The position numbers and the translations under genes were made by a program. A DNA stretch of 64,000 nucleotides, from contig NZ_BJOV01000001.1 in assembly GCF_009932475.1 (NCBI RefSeq), positions 62,001 to 126,000 of the forward strand. The letters run 5' to 3'. The DNA is from Gordonia spumicola. GTDB lineage: Bacteria > Actinomycetota > Actinomycetes > Mycobacteriales > Mycobacteriaceae. Every line of letters starts with the position of its first letter. Within the stretch, counting starts at the first letter, position 1. The notes beneath the pieces were generated by a model. That model was not told the origin of the DNA. It saw nothing but the letters and a program-made list of their open reading frames with translations, and did no database searches. This document shows positions 8,574-16,771 of the stretch, piece by piece.

Positions 8574-9380
8574 GTGAACCCCGATTCCACCGATCCGCGC
8601 CTGATCGCCGATACCGGGCTGCTCGATCACGGCGGCCTCGACATCTCCGACGGCGGGTTCGGCGCGATCGTCCTCGTGCACGGACTCATGGGACGGGGTC
8701 GTACGTGGCGCAGGCAGATCCCGTGGCTTCGTCGGTACGGGCGCGTCTTCACCTTCGACTCGGCCAATCACCAGGGTGTGCACGCCGTCGACGCGTCGGA
8801 CATCTCGACCGAACGGTTCGTGACCGACCTCGCCGAGATCCTGACGTGGATCGACCGCGGTCCCGCCGTGCTGATCGGCCACTCGATGGGCGGGCTCCAC
8901 TCGTGGTGCACGACGGCCGCGTACCCCGAACTCGTGGCGGCGCTCGTCGTCGAGGACATGGCTCCCGACTTCCGTGGACAGACCACCGGCACCTGGCAGC
9001 CGTGGTTCAGCAGCTGGCCCGACCGGTTCCCCGACCTGCGGGCGGCGGTCGACATGTTCGGTGACGTCGCGGGCCGCTACTTCTACGAGGCGTTCGACGA
9101 CGGACGGCTGCACGGTTCGATTCCGGTGTGGGCCGATATCGCGGAGGAGTGGGGGACCCGCCACTTCTGGGACGAATGGTCCGCGGTGTCGGTTCCCACG
9201 CTGCTCCTGGAGGCGGGATTCTCGGTGACTCCGCCCGGCCAGATGGCGGAGATGGCCGCCGGGAAACCGTCCGCGTCGTACCTGCGCGTCGAAGGCGCGG
9301 GTCATCTCCTGCACGACGACGCCCCCGGCGTCTACCGCGGGGCCGTCGAAGCCTTCCTCAGCGGCCCGGCCTGCCGCTGA
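8574..9380 (+). CDS. Alpha/beta hydrolase
   Basis: Soluble alpha/beta-hydrolase-fold enzyme, 268 residues from the GTG at 8574. The oxyanion HGLMG lies near residue 37, the nucleophile Ser in GHSMGG near 104, and the catalytic His in GAGHLLHDD near the C-terminus. It occupies the place of M. tuberculosis Rv3591c between mhuD and mutY. The substrate is unknown. GTGs at 8547, 8553 and 8562 are alternative starts. 8574 is preferred because TAGTGT (8560-8565) sits 8 bases before it, a leaderless layout, and because the upstream residues are unlike a folded start. Confidence 0.82.
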   Translation: MNPDSTDPRLIADTGLLDHGGLDISDGGFGAIVLVHGLMGRGRTWRRQIPWLRRYGRVFTFDSANHQGVHAVDASDISTERFVTDLAEILTWIDRGPAVLIGHSMGGLHSWCTTAAYPELVAALVVEDMAPDFRGQTTGTWQPWFSSWPDRFPDLRAAVDMFGDVAGRYFYEAFDDGRLHGSIPVWADIAEEWGTRHFWDEWSAVSVPTLLLEAGFSVTPPGQMAEMAAGKPSASYLRVEGAGHLLHDDAPGVYRGAVEAFLSGPACR

Positions 9381-9397
9381 CGGTTCCGCAGCGCCGT

Positions 9398-9434
9398 CCT
9401 GAGCGAGCCTGCGAGCCGAAGGGTCGAGACGCCG
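9398..9434. repeat. Palindromic REP-like fragment between convergent genes
   Basis: The sequence TGAGCGAGCCTGCGAG (from 9400) followed by CCGAAGGGTCGAGACG resembles one arm of the repeat at 33920-33985 and of the mobile element at 13545-13838 (shared TGAGC...GCGA...GTCGA pattern). It fills the gap between the hydrolase and mutY stops. Confidence 0.4.
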
Positions 9435-10331
9435 TCAGGCTTCGCCCGCGAGGCAGAAGAGACCGTCGTCGGTCACTTCGACGAGCCCGTCGACGAGGAG
9501 GGAGTCGAGGGCCCTGGCGCGTTGGCCGGGGTCGCGTTCCCACGCGAGGTCGAGGGCGGCGCGTTCGACGGGCCCGGTGGTTCCACGTAGAACATCGAGC
9601 AGGCGGCCGCGGGCCTGGCGATCGGTGCCTTCGAACTTCTGCACTCTGCGGGGCGGGCCGTCGTGTTCGGGGCGGCCGAGCCGGACCCACTCGCACGTCG
9701 GCTCCAGCGGGCACTCGCCGCAGCGGGCTTCGCGGGCGGTGCACACGAGGGCGCCCAACTCCATGAGCCCGGCGGAGAAGCGGGGCGTCTCCGGCGCGGG
9801 TGAACCGTCCGCGGAGCGGGGGAACAACGCCTCGGCGTCGGCGAGATCGCGACGTCCGGGGTTGCCCGGATGCTGCTTGCCGTGGACGGCACGCGCGATC
9901 ACGCGCCGGACGTTCACATCGACGACCGGCACCGACTGCCCGTACGCGAAACAGGCGACGGCGCGCGCCGTGTAGTCGCCGATGCCCGGCAACGACAGCA
10001 GCGTGTCGACATCGGACGGGACCACGTCGTCGTACTCGTCGGCGAGGACGCGGGCACATTCGTGAAGTCGCATCGCGCGGCGCGGATATCCGAGCTTTCC
10101 CCAGGCCCGGACCACTTCGCCCGCGGACTCGGCGGCCATCGCGGACGGGACCGGCCACCGCTGCACCCACCGCGTCCACGGTTCGATCACCCGCGCCGCG
10201 GGCGTCTGCTGCAACATGATCTCGCTGATCAGAATGTGCCACCCGGTGAGATCGGCGTCACGCCATGGTAGAACCCGTTCCGCAGACCCGAACCAGGTCA
10301 GGACTGTGGCCGGTGGCACACTCGAGGTCAT
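9435..10331 (-). CDS. mutY: A/G-specific adenine DNA glycosylase MutY
   Basis: Removes adenine mispaired with 8-oxoguanine. 298 residues. The helix-hairpin-helix LPGIGDYTARA is followed by the catalytic Asp in VPVVDVNVRRV; the catalytic Glu is in SEIMLQQTP. The [4Fe-4S] cluster ligands appear as C-x6-C-x2-C-x5-C (CTAREARCGECPLEPTC). The C-terminal MutT-like 8-oxoG-recognition domain of E. coli MutY is absent and only a short winged-helix-like tail follows, as in mycobacteria. The ATG at 10331 overlaps the canB ATG on the other strand inside a CATG; a GTG at 10319 is the alternative start. One MutY is expected in the genome. Confidence 0.92.
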   Translation of the reverse strand: MTSSVPPATVLTWFGSAERVLPWRDADLTGWHILISEIMLQQTPAARVIEPWTRWVQRWPVPSAMAAESAGEVVRAWGKLGYPRRAMRLHECARVLADEYDDVVPSDVDTLLSLPGIGDYTARAVACFAYGQSVPVVDVNVRRVIARAVHGKQHPGNPGRRDLADAEALFPRSADGSPAPETPRFSAGLMELGALVCTAREARCGECPLEPTCEWVRLGRPEHDGPPRRVQKFEGTDRQARGRLLDVLRGTTGPVERAALDLAWERDPGQRARALDSLLVDGLVEVTDDGLFCLAGEA

Positions 10332-10986
10332 GAAGGATCTCACCCCCACTCAGGCTTGGACATATCTCAAAGAAGGCAACCAGCGGTTCGTCGAGAACCG
10401 TCCCGCGCACCCGGGCCAGGGTAGCGCCGAGCGCGAGGCGCTCGTCGCCGGGCAGTCGCCTCACGTCGTGCTGTTCGGCTGCGGCGACTCGCGACTGGCC
10501 GCCGAGATCATCTTCGACCAGGGGCTCGGCGACATGTTCGTCGTCCGCACCGCGGGCCACGTCATCGACTCCGCCGTGCTCGGCACCATCGAGTACGGCG
10601 CCGACATCCTCAGCACCCCGCTGATCATCGTCCTCGGACACGACCACTGCGGGGCCGTCGGTGCGACGCTCGACGCCCTCGACAACCTCAACCTGCCCGG
10701 CGGCTACGTCCGCGACATCGTCGAGAAGGTCGCGCCGAGCATCCTCGCCGGACGCAGCGAAGGACTCACCGACTACTTCGAGTTCGTCACCCGCCACGTG
10801 CAGGAGACCAGCCGCGTCCTCATGGATCGCAGCCCGATCATCAAGCAGCGCGTGGAGAACGGCGAACTCGCCATCATCGGGCTCAGCTACCAGTTGGCCG
10901 ACGGTCGAGTCCACCTCGTCGAGGTGATCGGTGACATCGGCGAGGAGCCCGAGCGCGACCCGCGCAAAGTCGGCAAGGGAGAATAG
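10330..10986 (+). CDS. canB: Beta-class carbonic anhydrase
   Basis: Interconverts CO2 and bicarbonate in the cytosol. 218 residues. The zinc ligands are Cys51 (FGCGDSR), His104 and Cys107 (LGHDHCGAVGA), with the Asp53-Arg55 dyad in place. The order divergent from mutY matches Rv3588c/Rv3589. The ATG at 10330 overlaps the mutY start codon on the other strand, so each promoter must lie within the other gene or at the start codon itself. Confidence 0.94.
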   Translation: MKDLTPTQAWTYLKEGNQRFVENRPAHPGQGSAEREALVAGQSPHVVLFGCGDSRLAAEIIFDQGLGDMFVVRTAGHVIDSAVLGTIEYGADILSTPLIIVLGHDHCGAVGATLDALDNLNLPGGYVRDIVEKVAPSILAGRSEGLTDYFEFVTRHVQETSRVLMDRSPIIKQRVENGELAIIGLSYQLADGRVHLVEVIGDIGEEPERDPRKVGKGE

Positions 10987-11054
10987 CCGCACTCGGCGTC
11001 GACCAATCCGCGACACGCCGAACGCCCACGCCGCCGAACGAGGTCGTGCGGCGA

Positions 11055-11060
11055 TACCGT
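11055..11060 (+). promoter_or_regulatory. -10 element, probable leaderless start
   Basis: TACCGT ends 7 bases before the GTG at 11068. No ribosome-binding site is visible between them. Confidence 0.45.
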
Positions 11061-11067
11061 TGCAATC

Positions 11068-11802
11068 GTGATCGAACCACAGGGACCCCTGCCTTCCGAG
11101 GTGTACTGGCGACGCCGCGTCGTCGCCGGCATCGGCGCCGTGGTGGCGATCGCTGTGGTCATCGCCCTCATCGTCTGGGCGGGCGGCTCGTCCGACGACT
11201 CGGCGCCCAAGAACGCCGCGGCGGCGTCGTCGACGACACCGTCGACGTCGGCGCCCGCTCCGGCTCCGTCGTCGACGCCCGCCGCGCCGACGACCAGCGA
11301 ACCGGTCAGCGGCGGCGGCGAGCACGGCTCGGACGGCGGGCCGACGAGCACTCAGCCGCCCGCCCCCGCCGCACCCGGCGACGCCGCGGCACAGAACATC
11401 TGCGCCGACCAGAGCCTGTCCGTGGTGCTGTACACCGACAAGCCGACGTACGCGGTCGGCGATCAGCCGGTGTTCACTCTCGTCGTCACCAACGGCGGAC
11501 TCAGCGAATGCAACCGTGATCTCGGCAAGAACGCGCAGAATGTCGTCGTGCGGACGCTCGACGGCTCCAAGACGCTGTGGGCCGCGCAGGACTGCGCGCC
11601 GGACAAGGCCGTGAACAACCAGTTGCTCGCGCCCGGCCAGCAGTTCAGCGACACCATCACCTGGTCGGGAACGACGAGCAGCCCGGGCTGCAAGAAGCCC
11701 CGCGTCCAGATCCCGGCGGGCGGCTACCAGGCCACCGCCAAGATCGGCGAGAAGGAATCGGCCCCGATCACCTTCAACATAGTCAAACCCGCTCAGGGAT
11801 GA
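11068..11802 (+). CDS. Membrane-anchored extracytoplasmic protein, Rv3587c-type
   Basis: 244 residues: a short cytoplasmic start, one membrane segment (about residues 17-39), a Ser/Thr/Ala/Pro linker (about 45-105), then a folded domain of about 135 residues with three Cys residues and an Ig-like beta-strand pattern (SVVLYTDKPTYAVGDQPVFTLVVTN-type, ending in a TFNIV strand). The position between canB and disA equals that of conserved M. tuberculosis Rv3587c. The function is not known; the anchor and linker suggest a cell-envelope role. It starts at GTG and converges on disA with a shared hairpin. Confidence 0.82.
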   Translation: MIEPQGPLPSEVYWRRRVVAGIGAVVAIAVVIALIVWAGGSSDDSAPKNAAAASSTTPSTSAPAPAPSSTPAAPTTSEPVSGGGEHGSDGGPTSTQPPAPAAPGDAAAQNICADQSLSVVLYTDKPTYAVGDQPVFTLVVTNGGLSECNRDLGKNAQNVVVRTLDGSKTLWAAQDCAPDKAVNNQLLAPGQQFSDTITWSGTTSSPGCKKPRVQIPAGGYQATAKIGEKESAPITFNIVKPAQG

Positions 11803-11851
11803 GACCTGCGTTGAACCGTCGCCGGGAGCGGTGACGGCTCAACGCAGGTCT
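11802..11851. terminator. Bidirectional hairpin between convergent genes
   Basis: Arms 11802-11820 and 11833-11851 pair over 19 bp with one mismatch (arm AGACCTGCGTTGAACCGTC). The structure begins on the stop codon of the membrane protein gene and ends 8 bases before the disA stop, so it can serve both genes. Confidence 0.75.
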
Positions 11852-11859
11852 TATCCCTG

Positions 11860-12957
11860 TCAGTCGAAGCGCTCGAGTGAACTCTCGGCGAGGCGGGACA
11901 GGCCCTCGCGGATGTGGCGAGCCCAGATGCTGCCGATGCCCTCGACGGTCTCCAGATCGGCGGCGCTGCTGGCGAGAAGCGCCTGCAGGGTGCCGAAGTG
12001 GCGGACCAGGCGGTCGATGTGCGCGAACTGCAGACGCGAGATGCGGGCGAGCAGACGGTAGCCGCGCGGGCTCATCGCGGTGTCCTGCGCTTCGAGGGTT
12101 GTCGGGTATCCGAACGCGCCCGCGACCATCGTCAGGTCGAGCAGGTCGACGTCCGACAGACTCTCGACGGCCTCCAGGATCTGCCGCACCTGCTCGGTGC
12201 CCGCGGCCTCGGGGGACGCGTGGTAGTCGCGGACCAGGAGTTCGCGCATGGTGTCGTTGTCGCTGATCAACTCCTCGAGCTGCAGTGCGACCTGTCGACC
12301 GTTGACGCCGAGTTCGAGGACGTACTCCTCGATCTCCACCGACACGCGACGGACCATCTCCATGCGCTGAGCGGCGCTCATGGCGTCGCGGAGCAGCACG
12401 TAGTCTTCGATCTCCGCGCGCGAGAGCTGGGAACTCACCTCGTCCAGCCGAGACTTGTACCGCTCCAACGTCGACAGCGCGACGTTCGCGCGCGACAGGA
12501 TCGCGTCGGGATTCTCGACGACGCGGCGCTGTCCGTCCGCGTACACGCTGACGATCGACATCGACGAACTCACCGAGATCACCGGCACCTGCATCTGGAT
12601 CGCGGTCCGCTCGGCCGCGCGATGCCGGGTGCCCGACTCCTCCGTCGGAATCGACGGATCGGGAACCAGCTGCACGTTCGCGCGGACGATCCGCCGACCG
12701 TCCGCCGACAGGACCACGGCGCCGTCCATCTTCGCCAGCTCGCGTAGTCGGGTCGGGGCGAACTCGACGTCGAGGTGGAAACCGCCGTCGCAGATGCGTT
12801 CCATGTCGTCGTCGTAGCCGACGACGATCAACGCGCCGGTCCCACCGCGCAGGATCCGTTCGAGGCCGTCGCGCAGTGCCGTTCCCGGCGCCACCCGACG
12901 CAGGGTCTCGCGCGTCAGATCGGTGCGCTCGGCATCGGCTCTCTGCGTGTCGTTCAT
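11860..12957 (-). CDS. disA: Diadenylate cyclase DisA (DNA-integrity scanning)
   Basis: Joins two ATP to make the second messenger cyclic di-AMP. 365 residues from the ATG at 12957; an ATG at 12981 would add eight. The N-terminal DAC domain has the DGA motif (MDGAVVL, near residue 80) and the GTRHR motif (near 110). A helical spine and a C-terminal helix-hairpin-helix DNA-binding domain ([19 protein letters not shown]) follow, so the protein should form an octamer that binds branched DNA. It is next to radA in order, and RadA is a known DisA partner; the thioesterase gene and a mobile element now lie between them. Confidence 0.95.
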   Translation of the reverse strand: MNDTQRADAERTDLTRETLRRVAPGTALRDGLERILRGGTGALIVVGYDDDMERICDGGFHLDVEFAPTRLRELAKMDGAVVLSADGRRIVRANVQLVPDPSIPTEESGTRHRAAERTAIQMQVPVISVSSSMSIVSVYADGQRRVVENPDAILSRANVALSTLERYKSRLDEVSSQLSRAEIEDYVLLRDAMSAAQRMEMVRRVSVEIEEYVLELGVNGRQVALQLEELISDNDTMRELLVRDYHASPEAAGTEQVRQILEAVESLSDVDLLDLTMVAGAFGYPTTLEAQDTAMSPRGYRLLARISRLQFAHIDRLVRHFGTLQALLASSAADLETVEGIGSIWARHIREGLSRLAESSLERFD

Positions 12958-13025
12958 CGCACCTCGTCCATCCTGGGGCATTCGAATGCCGGCGACCGCC
13001 GGACCACGTACTAGCGTAACTGGAC

Positions 13026-13544
13026 GTGAAGCATGCTTTCGTCCCGCCCGCAGACCTCGAACCCCTCGTCCGCCATCCGAAGGCGACGGCGCCGGGGGAG
13101 CACATCAAGATGCACCACAGCACGTGCTTCGGATGCGGTGAGGACACACCGCTCGGCCTGCACCTGAAGGTGATCGCGGGCGATGACCTGACGGTGACCG
13201 CGGAACTGCCGGTCCTCGACTGGATGCAGGGCGGCCCCGGAGTGATCCACGGCGGCGTCTTGTCCGCGGCGTTCGACGAAGTGACCGGTACCGCGCCGCT
13301 GCTCATCGGGGCGCCGGTCGTGACCGTGCATCTCGAAGTGGACTTCGCCAAGCCGATCCCGCTCGGCAGCACCCTGCACTTCGAAGGTCGGATCCTCGGC
13401 AAGCAGCGGCGCAAGATCTATCTCGCGGCCTCCGCGCATCTCGGCGACCCCGACGACATCGTCGCGTCCGCGCACGCCCTCTTCGTCACCATCGACGTCA
13501 AGGAGCACTTCGCGGAGCACTACGACAAGCGTGTGATCCTCTAG
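13026..13544 (+). CDS. PaaI-type hotdog thioesterase
   Basis: Single hotdog-fold protein of 172 residues, predicted to hydrolyse acyl-CoA thioesters. The HGG of the active-site helix ([16 protein letters not shown]) and the following central helix are well preserved. A Cys pair (CFGCGED) near residue 35 is seen in many actinobacterial members. It is divergent from disA. It starts at GTG, with TAGCGT 8 bases upstream, a leaderless-like layout. Its stop codon lies inside the CTAG that borders the mobile element. The natural substrate is unknown. Confidence 0.83.
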   Translation: MKHAFVPPADLEPLVRHPKATAPGEHIKMHHSTCFGCGEDTPLGLHLKVIAGDDLTVTAELPVLDWMQGGPGVIHGGVLSAAFDEVTGTAPLLIGAPVVTVHLEVDFAKPIPLGSTLHFEGRILGKQRRKIYLAASAHLGDPDDIVASAHALFVTIDVKEHFAEHYDKRVIL

Positions 13545-13842
13545 CGTCCCGAACCGTCAATCCGTTGAATAAGTATTCACCTGCACATGGTGGTTGAGCC
13601 GGGCCGGAGCGATAGCGAAGGCCCGCGTCGAAACCCGGTGACATTCGCTGGAACTGCGGTCCGGCTACTGTCGAATCGTCACCCTGAAACAGGCGTGACC
13701 AGTGATTTCACTCAATGCTGTGACCGAGTTCGAGCCGACCTCACCAGGTTTCGACTCGGCCCTTCGCTATCGCTCCGGGTCCGGCTCAACCACCATGGAG
13801 GTACGATTATTTATGCAGCGGATTAGCGGTTCGGGACACTAG
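13541..13842. mobile_element. MITE-like element with long terminal inverted repeats
   Basis: Non-coding element of about 294 bp (13545-13838) flanked on both sides by CTAG (13541-13544 and 13839-13842), as expected for a 4-bp target duplication. Left arm 13545-13641 and right arm 13741-13838 are imperfect inverted repeats of about 97 bp: outer ends CGTCCCGAACCG and, reading inward from the right, TGTCCCGAACCG; an inner identical block TGGTGGTTGAGCCGG; then GGAGCGATAGCGAAG. No transposase is present, and the short open frames inside have no coding character. It sits exactly between the convergent thioesterase and radA stops. The transposase family that moved it is not identifiable here. Confidence 0.8.
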
Positions 13843-13844
13843 CG

Positions 13845-15233
13845 TCAGAAGGGAGCGTCGACAGGCCGCAGCCGACGCCGCGGCGACCCGAGAGCGGAGA
13901 CCGCCTCGTCCAGGCTCGCGACCTTGGTGACGCGGATGCCCGTGGGCATCTCCTCGTCGGTTCCGGCGGGGATGATCGCGTGCCGGAAGCCGAGTCGTTT
14001 CGCCTCGGCCACTCGGCGGGCGGTCGACGAGACCCGCCGGATCTCGCCCGCCAGGCCGACCTCGCCGATGGCGACGGTCGTCGACGGCACCGGCTTCTCG
14101 CGGGCGGATGACACGATCGCGAGGAAGATCGCCAGGTCGGCCGCGGGTTCCGTCACCTTCATGCCGCCGACAGTCGACGCGTACACCTCCTGCTTGCCGG
14201 TCTTGACGCCGATCCGCTTCTCGGTGACGGCCAGCATCATCGCGACGCGCGCCGGGTCGAGGCCGGACACGGCGCGGCGCGGCGACGTCATCTCGGAGTT
14301 GTTGAGCAGCGCTTGGATCTGGCCGACCATCGCCCGCCGACCGTCCATCGCGACGAGTGCGACGCTGCCCGCGACGTCCTCGGGGTGCTCGTGGACGAAG
14401 ATCCCGGACGGGTCGCTCACCTGGTGGATGCCGTCGGAGCGCTGCTCGAAGCAGCCGACCTCGTCGGACGGCCCGAACCGGTTCTTGATGCCGCGCACCA
14501 TGCGCAGCGACGAATGACGATCGCCTTCGAACGACAGCACCACGTCGACCAGATGCTCCAGTGACCGCGGCCCGGCGACGTTGCCGTCCTTCGTGACGTG
14601 TCCGACGAGGACGATCGCGACACCGCTGGTCTTCGCGAGAGAGACGAGGGCGGTGGTCACCGCTCGGATCTGGGTGACGCCGCCGGTGACGCCGTCGACT
14701 CCGGACGCGACGAGCGTCTGGACGGAGTCGACGATGAGCAGGCTCGGGCGGACCTCGTCGACGTGCCCGAGGACGGTGCCGAGGTCCGTCTCGGACGCCA
14801 GGAAGATGTTCTCGTGGACGGCGTCGGTCCGCTCGGCGCGCAGCCGGACCTGTCCCGCGGACTCCTCGCCGGTCACGTACAGCGCGGTGCGGCCCGCGGC
14901 CGCCCAGTGTTTGACGGTCTCCAGCAGCAGCGTCGACTTGCCGACGCCGGGTTCGCCTGCGAGGAGGACGACGGACCCCGGGACGATGCCCCGGCCGAGG
15001 ACTCGGTCGAACTCGGAGATCCCGATCGGCGTCGCGGTCGCCACCCCGGCGTCGACGTCGGTGATGCGGCGCGCCGGACTACGGGGGGCGACGGACACCG
15101 CACCGGCCGCGGCGACGGCCGGAGCGCCCTCCTCGATCGAACCCCACTCGCCGCACTCCGGGCAGCGGCCGACCCACTTGGACACCTGGTGTCCGCACGC
15201 CGTGCACCGGTAGATCGCCTTCGCCTTAGCCAC
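13845..15233 (-). CDS. radA: DNA repair protein RadA
   Basis: RecA-like branch-migration ATPase of recombinational repair, 462 residues. In order: a C4 zinc finger (CTACGH...CPECG, residues 11-30), a RecA-type ATPase with Walker A GEPGVGKSTLL (about residue 93), the RadA-specific KNRFG motif (about 252), and a C-terminal Lon-protease-like domain (from about 290) that lacks the Ser-Lys peptidase dyad context. The ATG start is directly in front of the zinc finger. The 3' end abuts the mobile element. In this lineage RadA works with DisA, encoded two genes away. Confidence 0.95.
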   Translation of the reverse strand: MAKAKAIYRCTACGHQVSKWVGRCPECGEWGSIEEGAPAVAAAGAVSVAPRSPARRITDVDAGVATATPIGISEFDRVLGRGIVPGSVVLLAGEPGVGKSTLLLETVKHWAAAGRTALYVTGEESAGQVRLRAERTDAVHENIFLASETDLGTVLGHVDEVRPSLLIVDSVQTLVASGVDGVTGGVTQIRAVTTALVSLAKTSGVAIVLVGHVTKDGNVAGPRSLEHLVDVVLSFEGDRHSSLRMVRGIKNRFGPSDEVGCFEQRSDGIHQVSDPSGIFVHEHPEDVAGSVALVAMDGRRAMVGQIQALLNNSEMTSPRRAVSGLDPARVAMMLAVTEKRIGVKTGKQEVYASTVGGMKVTEPAADLAIFLAIVSSAREKPVPSTTVAIGEVGLAGEIRRVSSTARRVAEAKRLGFRHAIIPAGTDEEMPTGIRVTKVASLDEAVSALGSPRRRLRPVDAPF

Positions 15234-15265
15234 GCCCCGACTCTAAACGTCGGGTACGACAGAAC

Positions 15266-15293
15266 GACCCCCGGCCGTGATCGGCCGGGGGTC
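15266..15293 (-). terminator. GC-rich hairpin terminator after lpqE
   Basis: A 12-bp perfect stem (GACCCCCGGCCG at 15266-15277, partner at 15282-15293) with a TGAT loop lies 22 bases downstream of the lpqE stop and before radA. It should separate the two minus-strand genes. Confidence 0.75.
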
Positions 15294-15314
15294 GACAGCT
15301 GTGCGAGGCGAGGG

Positions 15315-16043
15315 TCAGTGGCCCTCTTCGCCGTCGATGTGCGCCTGCGGGTCGCGGATCACGTCGACGCGGTGCGCCAGCGTGCCGTTGTCGACGGGTG
15401 TCTCGATGGTCACCTGCTTGTCCTCGACGTGCTTGCCCGAGAGGTCGAGGATCTCGAACTTGAACGTCACGGGAGCGGTGACACCCGATGCGACGGTGTC
15501 GCCCGCGTTGGTCAGGGTCACGGTGAAACGGTCGATGCCCGCGGCCTGAGCCTCGGTGGTGTCCACGTTGGCCGGGGTGCCCGCGAGCAGCACGCCGTTG
15601 GGCTCGATGGTGCGCACGTCGGTCGTGTCGGTATCGGCCTTGGCGGCGGTGGACGACGACTTCGTCGGATCGGTGATCTCGACCTTCGACGAGTCGCCGG
15701 GGCCGACGATGTCGACGAGCTTCACCCTGCGGGTGTTGCTGTTGTTGGAGATCGAGAACGAGACGTCGAACGGCCCGCCGTTCTTGAAGGTGTCGTCGGC
15801 CTTCTTCGTCGGGTACACGATCTGCACGTTGCTCAGGGTGACCGTGCCGTTCGACAGGTCGCTGCCGGCCTCGGGGCTGAGCGTGATCGAACCGCCCGCG
15901 CCGTTGATGGCGGGGAGCTGGTTGTTGGTCTGGGAGATCTTGCCCGCACCGCAGGCAGAGGCGCCGAGGACGACTGCTGCGCCAAGGGCGCCGACGGCTG
16001 CAGCCCTGACCAGTCGGCTGCTTGTCCGATTGAGCACTGACAC
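15315..16043 (-). CDS. lpqE: LpqE-type lipoprotein
   Basis: Secreted, lipid-anchored envelope protein of 242 residues. The signal peptide ends in LGASAC, with the acylated Cys at residue 31 (GTG at 16043). A second GTG at 16037 would shorten it by two residues; 16043 has GGAGGA at good spacing. The mature part is a beta-rich domain (VTLSNVQIVYPTKK; FSISNNSNTRRVKLVDI). It lies between radA and carD, as Rv3584 does in M. tuberculosis. The biochemical role is unknown. It is divergent from carD. Confidence 0.88.
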   Translation of the reverse strand: MSVLNRTSSRLVRAAAVGALGAAVVLGASACGAGKISQTNNQLPAINGAGGSITLSPEAGSDLSNGTVTLSNVQIVYPTKKADDTFKNGGPFDVSFSISNNSNTRRVKLVDIVGPGDSSKVEITDPTKSSSTAAKADTDTTDVRTIEPNGVLLAGTPANVDTTEAQAAGIDRFTVTLTNAGDTVASGVTAPVTFKFEILDLSGKHVEDKQVTIETPVDNGTLAHRVDVIRDPQAHIDGEEGH

Positions 16044-16218
16044 CTTGTTCCTCCGGGTGGTCGTCGCAGGAGTCCGCATGTTGCGAACCTTCACTACGCA
16101 GCGTAGTGGCCCGGGGGTGAAAAAGTTCCCTCGGGTCGGCATTCCGGGCCGCGAAAGTGTCGTCTGGCCCGGTGAATGCGGGTTGACCTGCACCGTTGGA
16201 AAAGGTGTCGGAGGGTGG

Positions 16219-16236
16219 GTGTTACACTGGTAACAC
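16219..16236. promoter_or_regulatory. carD promoter region with dyad
   Basis: GTGTTAC-ACTG-GTAACAC, a 7-bp perfect inverted repeat, overlaps a TACACT -10-like hexamer (16223-16228) about 30 bases upstream of carD. No convincing -35 is seen. The 213-bp divergent gap with lpqE (16044-16256) otherwise holds no gene. Confidence 0.4.
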
Positions 16237-16256
16237 TGAAGAAGGGGTAGGGAACA

Positions 16257-16745
16257 TTGAATTTCAAAGTTGGCGACACCGTTGTGTACCCCCATCACGG
16301 TGCTGCTCGGATCGAGAACATCGTTGTTCGGACCATCAAGGGTGAAGAGGTCGAATACCTGGTCCTGAAGGTCGCCGACGGCGACATGACGGTGCAGATC
16401 CCCTCGAGCAAGCTCGAATACGTCGGAGTGCGAGACGTGGTCGGCGAAGAGGGACTCGACGAGGTATTCCAGGTGCTGCGCGCACCGAACGTGGAGGAGC
16501 CCACCAACTGGGCCCGCCGGTTCAAGGCCAATCAGGAGAAGCTGAACTCGGGCGACATCATCAAGGTCGCCGAGATCGTCCGCGACCTGTGGCGTCGCGA
16601 GCAGGACCGCGGTCTGTCCGCGGGTGAGAAGCGGATGCTCACGCGCGCCCGCCGAGTGCTCGTCGACGAGCTCTCGCTCGCGCGCAACACGAACGACGAG
16701 AAGGCCGACAGCATCCTCGACGAGATCCTGGCTGCGGCGTCCTGA
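16257..16745 (+). CDS. carD: RNA polymerase-binding transcription factor CarD
   Basis: Essential regulator that binds the RNA polymerase beta subunit and stabilises the open promoter complex. 162 residues. The N-terminal RNAP-interacting Tudor-like domain begins [16 protein letters not shown]. The C-terminal helical DNA-binding domain contains the conserved Trp in TNWARR (near residue 86) that wedges the upstream fork. The start is TTG at 16257 with AGGGAA just before it. It heads a tight plus-strand run carD-ispD-ispF-cysS-rlmB; the next frame begins within a few bases of its stop. Confidence 0.96.
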   Translation: MNFKVGDTVVYPHHGAARIENIVVRTIKGEEVEYLVLKVADGDMTVQIPSSKLEYVGVRDVVGEEGLDEVFQVLRAPNVEEPTNWARRFKANQEKLNSGDIIKVAEIVRDLWRREQDRGLSAGEKRMLTRARRVLVDELSLARNTNDEKADSILDEILAAAS

Positions 16746-16771
16746 CCGCTCAGCGTCACAAGATCGCGGCA

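Noticed and set aside
6980-8590. Open frame of 536 codons on the minus strand
   Set aside because: It is exactly antisense to the PAP2-kinase fusion gene. Its translation is Arg/Asp/His-rich without any domain, the usual shadow in GC-rich DNA.
13587-13826. 79-codon open frame inside the mobile element
   Set aside because: It spans both inverted arms, has no homology-like pattern and no ribosome-binding site; the element is better read as non-coding.
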